Positions 24,665 to 36,491 are shown, counted from the stretch's first letter. The stretch: 36,721 nucleotides of DNA from Gammaproteobacteria bacterium (GCA_022712945.1 JAFLJP010000046.1:1-36721); one strand, 5' to 3'. Translations and numbers: made by a program. Notes: generated by a model not told the origin, from the letters alone.

Positions 24665-26815
24665 ATGCCAGATGCCCTGAAACTGTTTGCATCCACCCCA
24701 AAGGGGATGGAGCAACTGCTTGCTGATGAGATCAAGCAGTTTGGCGGCTTCCACATGAACCCGGTACGGGCAGGGGTCGAGTTCACCGGCACCCTTGAAA
24801 CGGCTTATAAGCTCTGCCTCTGGTCTCGCATCGCCAATCGGGTGCTACTGCCACTCCCCAGCTTTGAGGCCAAAACACCTGAAACGCTATATGAAGGCAT
24901 TCAGAAAACCGACTGGTCTCAACATATGTCACCGGAAGGAACCATGGCGGTGGACTTTAACATCAGCCGCTCCAAAATCAACCACAGCCACTATGCGGCT
25001 CTTAAAGTAAAAGATGCGGTGGTTGACCAGTTCCGTGATAAATATGACCTGCGTCCCTCAGTTGATACCGAATACCCTGATCTGCGTATCAACTGCTACC
25101 TGGCAAAAAATATCTGCCGCCTCAGCATTGACCTCTCCGGTGACAGCCTGCACCGCCGTGGCTACCGACTAGAGGGTGGTGGTGCGCCACTCAAAGAAAA
25201 TCTGGCGGCGGCTATTTTAACGCTGGCGGGATGGCCGGAAATTGCAGCACAAGGAGGCTCACTGGTTGATCCGATGTGTGGCTCCGGCACTCTGTTGGTC
25301 GAAGGGGCGATGATCGCAGCCGATATTGCTCCCGGTCTGCTGCGCCAGCATTTTGGCTTCAAATTCTGGAAACAGCATGACTGCATTTTGTGGGCTTCGC
25401 TGCTGACCGAAGCCGAACAGCGTCGCGATGCCGGCCTCGCCAAACTTTCCGCCATCCAAGGCTTTGATATTGACGGTAAGATGATCAGCATCGCCCGGGC
25501 CAACATCGAGCGCGCTGGACTTGAAGAGCACATTAACATCAGCGCCAGTGACATCAGTCAGGCGACACCGGGGGAACTCACCCCGGGCCTGGTGGTGAGC
25601 AACCCGCCCTACGGTGAGCGCCTGGGTGGCAGCAAAGATCTAGCTCTACTCTACCGCCAGCTCGGCAATACACTCAACAAGGCTTTTTCTGACTGGCGTA
25701 GCGCCATCTTCACCGGCCTGCCTAAAATGGCCAGCTACACCGGCCTCTATCCTGAAGCAAAACAGACACTGTTTAACGGCACTCTGCAATGTACCCTGCT
25801 CTGTTATGGCGCAAGGCGTAGCGCATTAAGCGAAGCACTGGAGGGGGAGAGCGAAGGCGCACCGATGCTGGCCAACCGTTTAAAGAAAAATCGCCGCCAC
25901 CTGGCAAGCTGGATACGCCGTGAAAAGATCAGCTGCTATCGACTCTACGATGCCGACCTGCCCGAGTACGCACTCGCCATTGACCTCTACCAAGGCGATA
26001 AGCTGTGGGTGAATGTTCAAGAATACCAGGCACCCGCCTCCATTGATCCAGCCAAAGCAGCACAACGTCTGCGGGATGCACTGCACAGCATCAAGGCGGT
26101 GCTTGAAATTGAAAATAGCCAACTGTTCCTCAAGCAGCGTCGCAAACAGAAGGGGAGCGCCCAATATGAGCGTTATGATCAAAAAGAACAGTTTCATACC
26201 GTGGTGGAAGAACCGGTTAAATGTCTGGTCAATCTGAGTGATTATCTGGATAGCGGACTGTTTTTGGATCACCGTCTGACCCGAAAAATGATTGGCGAGA
26301 TGAGCCGGGGTAAACGCTTTCTCAACCTGTTTGCCTATACCGGCGTTGCCACACTACATGCCGCCGCCGGTGGGGCCAGCGAAACCCTCACTATCGACAT
26401 GTCCAACACCTATACTGAGTGGGCGAAACGCAACATGGCACTCAACGGATTCACCGACAAACAACATCAGCTCATTCAAGCCAATTGCCTTGAGTGGATA
26501 AAACAGGAGATCAAGCAAGCTACAAAATATGATCTGATCTTCCTCGATCCGCCCTCATTCTCCAACTCCAAACGGATGGAACAAACCTTCGATGTATTGC
26601 GTGACCACGCTGCCCTACTCAATGAGGTGAGTCAGCTATTAAGTGATGACGGCATTCTGATATTTTCAAACAACAACCGAAAGTTCAAAATGGATCACCA
26701 AGCACTGCCCACTCTGGAGATTACCGACATCACCGGTCAAACGATTCCTGAAGATTTCAAACGCAACCAAAAAATCCATAACTGCTGGCGTATCACCCAT
26801 AAAGGGACAGCGTGA
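24665..26815 (+). CDS. rlmL: Bifunctional 23S rRNA methyltransferase RlmKL
   Basis: Fused enzyme that makes m2G2445 (RlmL half) and m7G2069 (RlmK half) in 23S rRNA; also called rlmKL. The 716-residue protein is close to the E. coli length (702). It has an N-terminal THUMP domain (about 45-155), the first Rossmann methyltransferase with SAM site DPMCGSGTLL and catalytic NPPYGERL, and a second with FLNLFAYTGVATLHAA and DPPSFSNSKRM. No frame damage is visible. The ATG at 24665 fits the usual N-terminus. The TGATG overlap couples it to slyX. Confidence 0.96.
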   Translation: MPDALKLFASTPKGMEQLLADEIKQFGGFHMNPVRAGVEFTGTLETAYKLCLWSRIANRVLLPLPSFEAKTPETLYEGIQKTDWSQHMSPEGTMAVDFNISRSKINHSHYAALKVKDAVVDQFRDKYDLRPSVDTEYPDLRINCYLAKNICRLSIDLSGDSLHRRGYRLEGGGAPLKENLAAAILTLAGWPEIAAQGGSLVDPMCGSGTLLVEGAMIAADIAPGLLRQHFGFKFWKQHDCILWASLLTEAEQRRDAGLAKLSAIQGFDIDGKMISIARANIERAGLEEHINISASDISQATPGELTPGLVVSNPPYGERLGGSKDLALLYRQLGNTLNKAFSDWRSAIFTGLPKMASYTGLYPEAKQTLFNGTLQCTLLCYGARRSALSEALEGESEGAPMLANRLKKNRRHLASWIRREKISCYRLYDADLPEYALAIDLYQGDKLWVNVQEYQAPASIDPAKAAQRLRDALHSIKAVLEIENSQLFLKQRRKQKGSAQYERYDQKEQFHTVVEEPVKCLVNLSDYLDSGLFLDHRLTRKMIGEMSRGKRFLNLFAYTGVATLHAAAGGASETLTIDMSNTYTEWAKRNMALNGFTDKQHQLIQANCLEWIKQEIKQATKYDLIFLDPPSFSNSKRMEQTFDVLRDHAALLNEVSQLLSDDGILIFSNNNRKFKMDHQALPTLEITDITGQTIPEDFKRNQKIHNCWRITHKGTA

Positions 26816-27036
26816 TGAGTCGAGAAGATAAGCTGGAAGCACGTATTATTGAGCTGGAGACTAAACAGGCATTTCAGGATGATCTATTGCATGAATTGAA
26901 TGATATTGTTGCCGAACAGTCACAGACCGTTGATCGATTATTACGCGAAGCGTACGAACTGCGCCAGGTGATCAAAAATATGGCACCCACTAATATTGCT
27001 GCACAAAACGAAGAGACACCCCCGCCACACTATTAA
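26815..27036 (+). CDS. slyX: SlyX family protein
   Basis: The 73-residue protein is almost wholly a coiled coil (EDKLEARIIELETKQAFQDD...) and ends in the PPPHY signature of SlyX. Function is unknown in E. coli; predicted soluble. The start is ATG 26815, overlapping the rlmKL stop (TGATG) by one base, rather than the GTG at 26812. Convergent with the response regulator; no clear terminator in the 29-base gap. Confidence 0.92.
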   Translation: MSREDKLEARIIELETKQAFQDDLLHELNDIVAEQSQTVDRLLREAYELRQVIKNMAPTNIAAQNEETPPPHY

Positions 27037-27065
27037 AGGGATGTAGCGTTTATTAAAATACCGCT

Positions 27066-28151
27066 TCAGCCATCATCCTCAAACTGCTTGGCGACAGCAA
27101 TAAACTGATCCTCTATCGAAATAAAAGCATCCACAATATCCGGATCAAAGTAGCTCTCTCTGCCTTCGAGAATAATCCCTCTGGCCTTTTCGTGTGAATA
27201 AGCGGGCTTGTACACACGCTTACTGATTAAAGCATCATAAACATCGGCAAGTGACATCAAGCGACCTGAGAGTGGAATATCATCCCCTTTCAAGCCACGG
27301 GGATAACCGGTGCCGTCCCATTTTTCATGGTGGGTATAAGCAATCTCTCGGGCAGAGTGAAGGAAAGAGCTACTTCCCAATGCCTGTTCCGCCCGACAGA
27401 TCGCATCATAGGCGTGGGCAGCATGTTTTTTCATCTCCACCCACTCCTCCTGATTTAGCGCCCCCGGCTTGAGCAAAATGCGATCTGGCACACCCACCTT
27501 GCCAATATCGTGCAGTGGGGCCGACTTGAACATCAATTTAATAATATCGGCATCCAGTAGATCACAAAAACGCGGGTGACTCTCCAGATGTTCAGCCAGT
27601 AGTTTTATATAGTGCTGAGTCCGGCGAATGTGGTTACCTGTTTCGTTATCTCGCGTTTCCGCCAGAGAGGCCAGGCAGTGAATAGCGACATCCTGAGTGC
27701 GAGAAATCTCCAGTACACGCTCCTGAATTTTACACTCCAACTGCTCATTTTGCTGCTCCAGATCCCATAAGGCCTGGGCATAAGCCAGATGATTTTTCAC
27801 TCTCGCTTTGACAATCGGCGGGCTGATCGGCTTGGAAAGGTAGTCCACCGCACCCAATGAAAAACCATGGGTTTCACCCTCAACATCACTTTTAGCGGTG
27901 AGATAAATCACTGGAATATGACGGGTTTTCTCATCACCCTTCAGGCGCTGGCACACTTCATAGCCATCCATTTCCGGCATGAATATATCCAGCAAAATCA
28001 GATCGGGGGTTGGATCAGCTGCGGCGATTTCGAGCGCCCGCATACCGCTCTTTGCAATCAGCACTTTGTAATCATCACTGAGCAGGCCAACAATGACATT
28101 AAGGTGAAATCGTTCATCATCAACAACTAAAATTCGAGCCGGGTTATTCAT
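27066..28151 (-). CDS. Response regulator with HD-GYP domain (RpfG-like c-di-GMP phosphodiesterase)
   Basis: The 361-residue protein has an N-terminal REC domain (about 5-120; acidic pair D11/D12, phosphoacceptor D55 in LILLDIFMPEMDG, and K in LSKP), a coiled-coil linker (about 130-155), and an HD-GYP domain (about 160-345) with HD at 214-215 (PLHDIGKVG), HHEKWDGTGYP (about 273-284) and RLMSLADVYDAL. HD-GYP proteins with an intact GYP hydrolyse cyclic di-GMP to lower its level. ATG has GAGGAAG upstream. It is third and last in the operon, 32 bases after the REC-kinase-REC gene, whose REC domain is its close paralog, and is the likely output of the phosphorelay. Confidence 0.93.
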   Translation of the reverse strand: MNNPARILVVDDERFHLNVIVGLLSDDYKVLIAKSGMRALEIAAADPTPDLILLDIFMPEMDGYEVCQRLKGDEKTRHIPVIYLTAKSDVEGETHGFSLGAVDYLSKPISPPIVKARVKNHLAYAQALWDLEQQNEQLECKIQERVLEISRTQDVAIHCLASLAETRDNETGNHIRRTQHYIKLLAEHLESHPRFCDLLDADIIKLMFKSAPLHDIGKVGVPDRILLKPGALNQEEWVEMKKHAAHAYDAICRAEQALGSSSFLHSAREIAYTHHEKWDGTGYPRGLKGDDIPLSGRLMSLADVYDALISKRVYKPAYSHEKARGIILEGRESYFDPDIVDAFISIEDQFIAVAKQFEDDG

Positions 28152-28183
28152 TCATCACTTCCTCTATAGGATCGTCGTCCTCA

Positions 28184-29803
28184 TCAGTTTTCCGTTGATA
28201 ATAAAGAGGAAATCTCACCCATCAACACCTCACTCTGAATCGGTTTACGCAAAATGGTAGAGACCCCCATCGAGTTATGATCCACCACTTCAACACCACC
28301 ATTATTTTCACAAACAATGACTGGCAACTGTAACTCTTCCGCCACCACGGCTGCGGCAAGTTCTTCGCCACTCATCCCTTTCATACTTTGGTCGGCAATC
28401 ACCAGATCGATGTCACTGGCGGGTAACTTGATCAGCTCCAGCGCCTCCTGACCGGTATTCCGAATCGAGACCTGGTAACCACTCACATCCAGCAGCTCTT
28501 TCCATAACATGGAGACACCCATATCATCACTGACCAGTAAAATATTTTTGTCCGGATCGGGAAGATAGGTGATGGCCTGTGGAGAGGTATCATCCGTTGC
28601 CACGGGAGCGAGGGGAAATAACAACTTAAATGTAGATCCTTCGCCCAACGCGGTCTCTAGCTGAATATGGCCTTGATGTTTGTGAACAATATCATTCACC
28701 ACCGACAATCCCATGCCGGTCCCTTTACCCTCTGCCTTGGTGGTGAAAAATGGATCAAAAATATTTTTAATCTGCTCTTCGCTCAAACCCGAGCCATCAT
28801 CCGTGACACTAAGCACCACAAAATCACCGTCAAAATCACGTTGGCAGGCACTGCATTCCCCCTTGACACCCAGTTGATAGGTTAAAGAGATTGCTAGATG
28901 ACCCTGCCCATTCATCGCATCCCGGGCATTAATACAGAGATTCATCACCACCTGATGCATCTGTACCTTATCAAATAGGATATCAGGCACTTTTTCATCC
29001 AGTGAAACATCAAAATTAATCAGTGCGGACAGTACCGGTCGTAACAGGGTGATCGCTTCAGAAATAATATCAGCTGGCTGAAAAACCTGTGGTTTACTGG
29101 GCACACCACGGCTAAAGGCCAATAGCTGCTGAACCAGTTCTGAAGCGCGGCCACTTGCCATCACAATATCGTCTATATTTTGCGCCGCGCTCTCATACTC
29201 ACCCGCTTGAAGATCATACTGGGCAATCGAGCTAAAACCCTCCACCGCCGTCAGAATATTATTAAAGTCGTGCGCTATGCCCCCAGCAAGCAGACCAATC
29301 GACTCCATTTTATGCGCCCGTTGCAAACAGAGCTGCAATTTTTCCTGTGTTTCGTGGGCCTGCACAATCTCCTGAGTGCGCTCGCTGACCCGTTTCTCCA
29401 GCCGTTCATTCTGCTGTTCCAACTCACACAGGGCCCGGCTTAACGCCAGGTGAGTCATCACACGCGCCTTAACAATCGGTGCGCTGTAAGGTTTTGTTAT
29501 GTAATCCACCGCACCCAGGTCAAATCCGTACGCCTCATCTTCCACATCCGATTTAACCGTCAAAAAGATAACCGGTATATGCCGTGTTTTTTCATCACTT
29601 TTTAAGCGTCGGCATACCTCATAACCATCCATATCTGGCATTAAAACATCTAACAGAATGAGGTCAGGCACCGGACTGGCCGCTGCCACTTCCAGAGCTC
29701 GCAAGCCATTTTTAGCGACCAAAATATTATGATTTTCACCGAGCAGATCCGCCATCACATTCAAATGGAAGCGTTCATCATCAACTATTAAAATTCTTCT
29801 CAT
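28184..29803 (-). CDS. Hybrid sensor kinase: REC, histidine kinase, REC
   Basis: The 539-residue cytoplasmic protein has no membrane segment. Order: REC (about 1-118; D52 in [13 protein letters not shown]), a Gln/Glu-rich coiled coil, HisKA with phosphorylated H178 in [11 protein letters not shown], HATPase (N, G1 and G2 boxes: [28 protein letters not shown]), and a C-terminal REC with D471 ([12 protein letters not shown]). The last REC has SDD in place of the usual DD pair start (VSDDMG) and may signal atypically. Start is ATG 29803 with GAGG upstream; the frame extends four codons to a TTG. It begins 8 bases after the giant kinase stop, so it is in the same operon. A phosphorelay between the two is likely. 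Confidence 0.93.
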   Translation of the reverse strand: MRRILIVDDERFHLNVMADLLGENHNILVAKNGLRALEVAAASPVPDLILLDVLMPDMDGYEVCRRLKSDEKTRHIPVIFLTVKSDVEDEAYGFDLGAVDYITKPYSAPIVKARVMTHLALSRALCELEQQNERLEKRVSERTQEIVQAHETQEKLQLCLQRAHKMESIGLLAGGIAHDFNNILTAVEGFSSIAQYDLQAGEYESAAQNIDDIVMASGRASELVQQLLAFSRGVPSKPQVFQPADIISEAITLLRPVLSALINFDVSLDEKVPDILFDKVQMHQVVMNLCINARDAMNGQGHLAISLTYQLGVKGECSACQRDFDGDFVVLSVTDDGSGLSEEQIKNIFDPFFTTKAEGKGTGMGLSVVNDIVHKHQGHIQLETALGEGSTFKLLFPLAPVATDDTSPQAITYLPDPDKNILLVSDDMGVSMLWKELLDVSGYQVSIRNTGQEALELIKLPASDIDLVIADQSMKGMSGEELAAAVVAEELQLPVIVCENNGGVEVVDHNSMGVSTILRKPIQSEVLMGEISSLLSTEN

Positions 29804-29811
29804 GTCATTCC

Positions 29812-32800
29812 TCAAATGGATCCTTGAAGATAAGTGGGCCGATCACTCCTAGCCACAATACGAAGCAACGTACCATGCGCTTCTGTAAAATCATAATCGG
29901 CAATTTGCCCTTCGAGCAAGCAAATTTCTTCCTCCTCTGCAAATTGAGCAAGGCCACTCTTGCACTGCTGAAAACAGGCTTTCGCACTGGCATTGCCTTC
30001 GAACAATAGCACGCTCAGGGTGTGAATACCGTCCCAGTTCACGAGCACCCCACACTCTGCCGTTTTTTCCACCGCCGGGGCCGCCACATTATCCAGCGCA
30101 TCAACAAGACTACTCATCACCTGATTAAATTCGGTCAAAAATGCCGCATGGGCCTCCGGATAAAGCTCATCACTAGCCAGTGCGTGTTCTAACGTGGCGG
30201 CGCTCTCTTCCAGCGCTTCTGCACCAATACTGCCGGCGACGCTCCGCAAAGTATGAATTAACCGGCGAGCCGATATCATATCCCCTACATTCAACGCGTC
30301 ATCAAGCGTGATGCTATCAGCCTGGTGGTCGTCAACAAACTCCTGCAACAGTGAGAGAAATAACATTTGGTTGCCACCAATTCTTGCCAACCCTTTGGAC
30401 AAATCAATACCCAGCAAATTACCCAGTGGCAAGCCAGTACAAGGCTCTTCAGTACCATCAGGGGGCATATTGCGCCCAGTTGGGTCAACAATATCAATCC
30501 AGCGCTGAAGCACTGCAAAAAGATGATTGGGATCGATCGGCTTAGCCAGGTGATCGTTCATCCCCGCGTCCAGACATTTTTCACGATCACCCGCCATGGC
30601 ATGGGCGGTCATTGCAACAATGGGTAAGGCATCAAACTGTTTATCTTTACGAATCATTCGGGTCGCTTGATAACCATCCATCTCAGGCATTTGCAAGTCC
30701 ATTAATACTAAATCAAATGAGTGGTCCCGCACCACCTGAACCGCAATCGCACCATTCGCCGCAATTTCAACTTCAACACCCACCCCCTGTAAAATCTCCC
30801 GTGCGATGCGCTGGTTGATACGGTTATCTTCCACCACTAATACTCTGGCACCACTCAGATTGATTGTCGGCATCGATACTGGCACCGGCAATGCTTCGCC
30901 ATCGTCCGACAAAGTAAGTGCTTCAACAATCGCATTGAAAAGTGTAGAGGCATTCACTGGCTTAACCAGGAAGCCGTCGATACCCACCTTGTGCGCCTCT
31001 TTCATCACCTCATCCCGACTATAAGCTGTGACCATGATGACGGTGGGCAACTGCGGTAACCAATCGCTTTGCTGGATCAGGCGGCTTGCCTCCACACCAT
31101 CCATTCCCGGCATTTTCCAATCCATTAAAACCAGATCATAGCGGCCATCTGAATCCGCACCACAGGCACGCTCTAACTCCACCAGTGCCGCAGCACCTGA
31201 GGAGACGACCGACACATCAAAAGAGAATGATTCCAACATCGATTGCAGTGTCTCTCTCGCCACCGCATTATCATCCACCACCAGAACACGCATGCCACTC
31301 AGGTCGGGGGGGGGTTGCAGTGGCAGCTCGGTTTCATCATCAGCACGGGTAAATTCAATATCAAAATAGAATCGACTGCCGTGTCCAATCTCACTCTCCA
31401 CCCCAATGGAGCCACCCATTAACTCAACCAACTGTTTGCAAATTGCCAGGCCTAAACCGGTACCACCATACTGACGCGTAGTCGAACCATCCGCCTGGGT
31501 AAACGGTTCAAACAACTGTGCCGCTTTATTTTGTTCAATACCAATGCCGGTATCCTGCACAGAAAAACACAGTTTAATTCGACCACCCTGCCCGCTTACC
31601 GGCACAACAGAGACCACAATTTGCCCTTGCTCGGTGAATTTAATCGCATTACTGGTGAGGTTGATCAAAATCTGTCCTAAACGAAGCGGATCACCCACCA
31701 CCGCCTGGGGAGTATTTTTATCAATAGAGAAGACAATCTCCAGCTCTTTTTGTGATGCCCGCAATGACTCAAGGCTGGAGAGATTTTTGAAAACATCTTC
31801 AAGAAGAAAGCGGGTCTGTTCAATTTCCAGGTGCCCTGCTTCAATTTTAGAAAAATCAAGAATATCGTTAATAACGCCCAGCAAGGTGCTTGATGAAGAG
31901 AGAATAATATTCAGGTAATCCTGCTGACGAGTAGTGAGCTGCGTTTTCTGGAGAAGATAAGTCATTCCGGTCACCGCATTCAATGGACTGCGAATTTCAT
32001 GGCTCATATTGGCTAAAAACTCACTCTTGGATTGATTGGCCTGTTCCGCCTGGCTTTTGGCCTCTTGCAGTATTTGTTCGGTCTTTTTTTGCAGTGTGAT
32101 ATCGGTAATGACATTGCCAAAAAAGCGCGCTTTACCCTGTTCATCACGAATCACAAACAGGTTTTCCAGTGTAGGAATCGTCTCGCCGGTGGCCGTCAGC
32201 AGAGGCAATTCACCGGTCCATTGGTTGTTCTCTTTAAGAAGTGGCATGATTTCTTGCTGAAAGTACCTGCTGGTTTCTGCGGAGTAGTAACGGGAAAAAT
32301 CATGACCACAAACCGCGTCCACCGATGCCTCTTTCATCATCTGACACAGGGTGTGGTTCACATAGGTGATTTCGCCATCCAGTGTGGTAATACCAAACCC
32401 TTGGCCGGATGTTTCCGCAAAGCGCTGAAACACCTGTAGATCTTCTTCCACCGCTTTACGCTTGGTGATATCGTCTTTCAGTGCCACATAGTGTTCGATG
32501 GCACCATCGTCACCCACTAACGGGGAGATCGTCTCACGCTCCCAGTAGATTTCTCCATTTTTTTTGCGATTTTGCAGATCACCGTACCACTCTTGACCGG
32601 CGGTAATGGTCTGCCACATCTCCTGATAGGTTGCGGGCTGTGTCAAACCTGATTTTAACAGTGCCGGGGTCTGCCCCAACGCCTCCTCTGCGGTAAAGCC
32701 AGTCACTTCGGTAAACTTGGGATTAACGTACTCAATCACCCCGTATCGGTCGGTAATCATCACCATGGAGGGGCTTTGCTCTACCGCCAACGACAGTTTA

Positions 32801-35800
32801 CGCAGTGACTCTTGTGCCTGCTTTCGTTCAGTGATGTCAGCCTGGGTGCCCACTGCTCGCAATGCATTACCCTGTTGATCCCGGCTGACCACGCTGCCCT
32901 TGGATAAAATATCACGGTACGAGCCATCTTTGGCCTGCAAGCGGAATTCATGCTCATAGCGTGAAGCATTATTCTGGATAGCCGCTTCCACCACCGCCAG
33001 AGCACTGTTTTTATCATCAGGATGCAGCAGCATTTGCCAGGTATCATTATACTCCGGCAACTCATCTGGCAAATAACCCAGCATATTCATGTAAGCGGGA
33101 CTGTAGTAGGTCTCACCGGTAATAATATTCCAATCCCAAATACCATCTGAAGCAGCCGCCATCGCCAACTGAAAACGCTCCTCACTGAGCCGCAACCGCG
33201 CCTTTTGTCGCTGTACCGAATAGTTCCAGAGTAACATCAGCAATAGTACCACTGCGGCGATCAAAACCACCTGCTTGATGAGGTCATAATCAATACGTTT
33301 GATATACTTTTCCTGCATCCACCGATTGACGATCTCATGCTTTTCAGCGGGCGTAATCAGATCAATCGCTTTATTGAGAATGCTCAACAATTCGGGCCAG
33401 TCTTTGCGCACCGCCAGCCCCAGCCTCATAACAACCGGCAGGCCGCCCACAATGCGCAGATTGGACATGCCCATCTGGTTGATGTGATAACTGCTTAAGG
33501 TAAACGTGGCCACAAAGGCATCAAAACGGCCACTGGAGAGACCAATCAGGCCGTCCTGGATATTCTCTACTTTAATAAAATCGATATCTGGATAACGCTG
33601 CGATAGTTTCCCGACGTAACCGTAGCCATCGATCACCGCAATACGCTTGTCAGCAATATCATTAAGATCCAGAATAACCTCCATCTGTTCGCTACGCATA
33701 ACGATGGCCAGCGGCCGTTCCAGGTAAGGCTTGGTGAAAGTGTGGGTGTGCTCTATACCCTCGGCATCCACATCATCAGAGATAATATCGACTTCACCAT
33801 TCCTGGACATCGCCTGGGCATCGAGCCAAGTATCGCTGGGTAGGCGCTCGAACGTGACACCGGTGCGGTGCTCCAGGTTGTTGAGCAGATCAGAGATGAT
33901 ACCGATGAATTCACCTTGTTCGGTAAAGGCTTCAAAAGGCAACCAATTAGGATCACCCGTGAAACGTACCACGGGGTGTTCCCGCAACCAGGCGCGCTCT
34001 CGGGGTGTGATATCAATCGCCTTGCGCCCGGACTCCGGTTGAGGGAGGTCAGCTAGGATCCAACGACGGCGAATATCAATATGATCGGTGGCCGTAATCG
34101 AGTTCAATCCTTTATTTAAAATAGAGATCAGCTCGGGCCAGTCATTTCGTACGCCAATGCTTAACGCTTCCATCTCAAAGGGTGAATTAGCCGCTACTTT
34201 GAGGTTGGTGATGAAATGTTTTTCCACAAGATGTCCGCCCACGGCCAAGGTGCCGATATAGGCATCGGCTCGTCCTTGTGATACCGCTTCAAGGGCCTGC
34301 AGAGAGGTGTCAACCACCAACAGAGAGAGATCAGGGTAGTCCCGACGCAATGCATCGTGACTGGCATAACCGTTTTCAATTGCGATTGTATGGCCAGATA
34401 AATCGAAAATACTATTAACCGGTGAATGTCGCTGGCGCGTATAGATGACCGCTGAAATTTCATTATAAGGGTGGGTAAACAGTGCAAATCGCTCCCGCTC
34501 ATCCGTGCGTATCACACCACTCAGTGCATCCAACTCTTTATTTTTAAGCATCTCTAGGGTAGCGGGCCAATCACTGTAAACCACCACCTCAAACTCAATC
34601 CCTAATCGCTGACTTAACAGCGCAAGATAATCAGCACTTAGCCCTTGATAGGCACCATCTTCACTCAAAAATTCTATTGGCGGCCAATATGCGTCACCGC
34701 CAATGCGTACCACGGGATGCTCTGCCAGCCAGGCTGATTCAGAAGCTGTTAATTCAATTTGTGAATTTGATTTTGATGATGGCGGAGAGATCCAGCGGCG
34801 GCGTATTTCAATCTTCTCGATGGTGGTGATGGAGTTCAACCCCTTCTCCAAGATTGAAGCCAGTATCGGCCAGTCATTGCGAATACCCATACTGACCCCC
34901 CCCACCTCTAAAGGGGTTTTACCGGCTACCTTAATGTTGCTGATAAAATGCTTTTCTAATAAATAGGCTGCCACCGCCAAGGTACCAATATAAGCATCAG
35001 CTCGCCCTTGTGACAACGCCTCCAATCCGGCGAGTGTGCTATCAACCACCAGTTGATCGATAGCAGGATAATCCGTCGTGAGTAAATTTTGAGTCGCATA
35101 ACCACGCACCACTGCCACCGTGGCACCACCTAGATCATCAATACCCTCAATGGCTGAATTCTCGGTACGGGTAAAAACCACCACTGAAAATTCTTCATAG
35201 GCCGGGGTAAACAGTACAATTTTTTCACGTTTTGGGGTTTCCCAAATAGCAGCAATCGCATCAATTTCCCTCTCTTCCAGCATAGCCAGAGTAACAGCCC
35301 ACGGATTGTCTACCACCATTTCAAACTTAACCCCCAGCCGTTCACTCAACAACCCGAGGTAATCCGCCGTCAGTCCTTGATAAACTCCATTTTCAACAAA
35401 ATCAAACGGTGGCCAGTCAGACTCCCCTCCCATACGAATAATCGGGTTTTCTGTCAACCACCAGCGCTCCTCCTCGCTCAGGCTTTGTAATAACAAGGGA
35501 ACTTCTGGTTTAAAATAACGAAACCCAGGATAGGCAATCCAGCGTCGCTCCAAAGCGGCAAGCTCATCACCAGAGATGGCTGCAAAACCTGAGTTAACCA
35601 GTTGAAGCAACCTCGAATTACCTTGTGCAATGCCCGCATAAATGCGTTTGCTAAAAAGCATTTTTGCACTACTTTCAACACCACCCGCTCGGCCCAATCG
35701 ATCCAGCAAAGCCTGTGTGGTTGGTACCTCCGAAAGAAAAGCCTGTATATGTCCATCACGCAGTGCATTGATCATTTCACGCCGGGTATCAAATAAAACA

Positions 35801-36315
35801 ACATTCGAAGTACCTTGTTGACGTAAATAATTTGCCTGAAATGCACCATTCACCGCCCCAACGGATTGACCTTTGAGGTCTACTAACCTCTGGTATGGTG
35901 ACTCTCCAGACGCATAAAAAAGTGCAGAGCCGATACCATAAAATGATGAAGAAAAATCGATCCAGGTGGCACGCTGTTCACTCTCAAACAGACCGGAGTG
36001 GATATCCGCATCACCCGCACGCAGAGCGTTTAAAGTGTCACCCCACGTGGAGGGGCGAAAGATGATTTTTTTCCCGACTTTTTCTGCCCAAAGATGCCAA
36101 ATATCAACAAGCAGGCCAGCTGCTTTGCCCTGCTCATCAACAAATGTCAGTGGATAGTAATTGCTATCTATCGAAATAACCAAGGGGGCAGATGAGCCAC
36201 TCGCCTCACTGACTGATTGAGTTGCATTCGGCGGCGCACCGTACAACAGCGCGGGCACCATGCAAAACATCAAGCAGATGATGATCAAAATCTGTCGATA
36301 AACTGGATTATTCAA
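29812..36315 (-). CDS. Giant hybrid histidine kinase with four periplasmic solute-binding domains (BvgS/EvgS-like)
   Basis: The 2167-residue protein starts at TTG 36315 (AGGGA upstream) and has a signal peptide (core about 8-25). Four SBP_bac_3 (Venus-flytrap) domains follow at about 44-265, 289-508, 532-755 and 779-1000. A transmembrane helix (about 1012-1032) leads to three PAS domains (about 1047-1415), HisKA with H1439 ([10 protein letters not shown]), HATPase (about 1540-1660), REC1 (D1732), REC2 (D1873) and HPt with H2021 (LIHTLRS). Phosphate should pass H1439, D1732 or D1873, then H2021 to a partner. BvgS and EvgS have two flytraps; four is unusual. Domains 2 and 3 are near duplicates. 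The ligand is unknown. It heads a three-gene operon ending in an HD-GYP regulator. Confidence 0.93.
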   Translation of the reverse strand: MNNPVYRQILIIICLMFCMVPALLYGAPPNATQSVSEASGSSAPLVISIDSNYYPLTFVDEQGKAAGLLVDIWHLWAEKVGKKIIFRPSTWGDTLNALRAGDADIHSGLFESEQRATWIDFSSSFYGIGSALFYASGESPYQRLVDLKGQSVGAVNGAFQANYLRQQGTSNVVLFDTRREMINALRDGHIQAFLSEVPTTQALLDRLGRAGGVESSAKMLFSKRIYAGIAQGNSRLLQLVNSGFAAISGDELAALERRWIAYPGFRYFKPEVPLLLQSLSEEERWWLTENPIIRMGGESDWPPFDFVENGVYQGLTADYLGLLSERLGVKFEMVVDNPWAVTLAMLEEREIDAIAAIWETPKREKIVLFTPAYEEFSVVVFTRTENSAIEGIDDLGGATVAVVRGYATQNLLTTDYPAIDQLVVDSTLAGLEALSQGRADAYIGTLAVAAYLLEKHFISNIKVAGKTPLEVGGVSMGIRNDWPILASILEKGLNSITTIEKIEIRRRWISPPSSKSNSQIELTASESAWLAEHPVVRIGGDAYWPPIEFLSEDGAYQGLSADYLALLSQRLGIEFEVVVYSDWPATLEMLKNKELDALSGVIRTDERERFALFTHPYNEISAVIYTRQRHSPVNSIFDLSGHTIAIENGYASHDALRRDYPDLSLLVVDTSLQALEAVSQGRADAYIGTLAVGGHLVEKHFITNLKVAANSPFEMEALSIGVRNDWPELISILNKGLNSITATDHIDIRRRWILADLPQPESGRKAIDITPRERAWLREHPVVRFTGDPNWLPFEAFTEQGEFIGIISDLLNNLEHRTGVTFERLPSDTWLDAQAMSRNGEVDIISDDVDAEGIEHTHTFTKPYLERPLAIVMRSEQMEVILDLNDIADKRIAVIDGYGYVGKLSQRYPDIDFIKVENIQDGLIGLSSGRFDAFVATFTLSSYHINQMGMSNLRIVGGLPVVMRLGLAVRKDWPELLSILNKAIDLITPAEKHEIVNRWMQEKYIKRIDYDLIKQVVLIAAVVLLLMLLWNYSVQRQKARLRLSEERFQLAMAAASDGIWDWNIITGETYYSPAYMNMLGYLPDELPEYNDTWQMLLHPDDKNSALAVVEAAIQNNASRYEHEFRLQAKDGSYRDILSKGSVVSRDQQGNALRAVGTQADITERKQAQESLRKLSLAVEQSPSMVMITDRYGVIEYVNPKFTEVTGFTAEEALGQTPALLKSGLTQPATYQEMWQTITAGQEWYGDLQNRKKNGEIYWERETISPLVGDDGAIEHYVALKDDITKRKAVEEDLQVFQRFAETSGQGFGITTLDGEITYVNHTLCQMMKEASVDAVCGHDFSRYYSAETSRYFQQEIMPLLKENNQWTGELPLLTATGETIPTLENLFVIRDEQGKARFFGNVITDITLQKKTEQILQEAKSQAEQANQSKSEFLANMSHEIRSPLNAVTGMTYLLQKTQLTTRQQDYLNIILSSSSTLLGVINDILDFSKIEAGHLEIEQTRFLLEDVFKNLSSLESLRASQKELEIVFSIDKNTPQAVVGDPLRLGQILINLTSNAIKFTEQGQIVVSVVPVSGQGGRIKLCFSVQDTGIGIEQNKAAQLFEPFTQADGSTTRQYGGTGLGLAICKQLVELMGGSIGVESEIGHGSRFYFDIEFTRADDETELPLQPPPDLSGMRVLVVDDNAVARETLQSMLESFSFDVSVVSSGAAALVELERACGADSDGRYDLVLMDWKMPGMDGVEASRLIQQSDWLPQLPTVIMVTAYSRDEVMKEAHKVGIDGFLVKPVNASTLFNAIVEALTLSDDGEALPVPVSMPTINLSGARVLVVEDNRINQRIAREILQGVGVEVEIAANGAIAVQVVRDHSFDLVLMDLQMPEMDGYQATRMIRKDKQFDALPIVAMTAHAMAGDREKCLDAGMNDHLAKPIDPNHLFAVLQRWIDIVDPTGRNMPPDGTEEPCTGLPLGNLLGIDLSKGLARIGGNQMLFLSLLQEFVDDHQADSITLDDALNVGDMISARRLIHTLRSVAGSIGAEALEESAATLEHALASDELYPEAHAAFLTEFNQVMSSLVDALDNVAAPAVEKTAECGVLVNWDGIHTLSVLLFEGNASAKACFQQCKSGLAQFAEEEEICLLEGQIADYDFTEAHGTLLRIVARSDRPTYLQGSI

Positions 36316-36454
36316 GTGGCAATATCCCTATAAAAACCTTCTGTCTCTAAAAATTTTCAACATTAAAAATAAGAGGTTAAATACAAAGAAGTCATCTAAA
36401 CACTCCCCGAAAAAAGATAAAACCTTAATTTTAAATATGTCATTCAAGTGGCAA
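36310..36454. repeat. 13-bp direct repeat pair upstream of the giant kinase gene
   Basis: ATTCAAGTGGCAA occurs at 36310-36322, covering the kinase TTG start and ribosome-binding spacer, and again at 36442-36454. The 176-base gap 36316-36491 has no gene. The repeats could be a regulator binding pair or a duplication remnant. Confidence 0.5.
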
Positions 36455-36491
36455 AACAGGCCCCTTTGTCACACCATCCAAGGGTTGGAAG

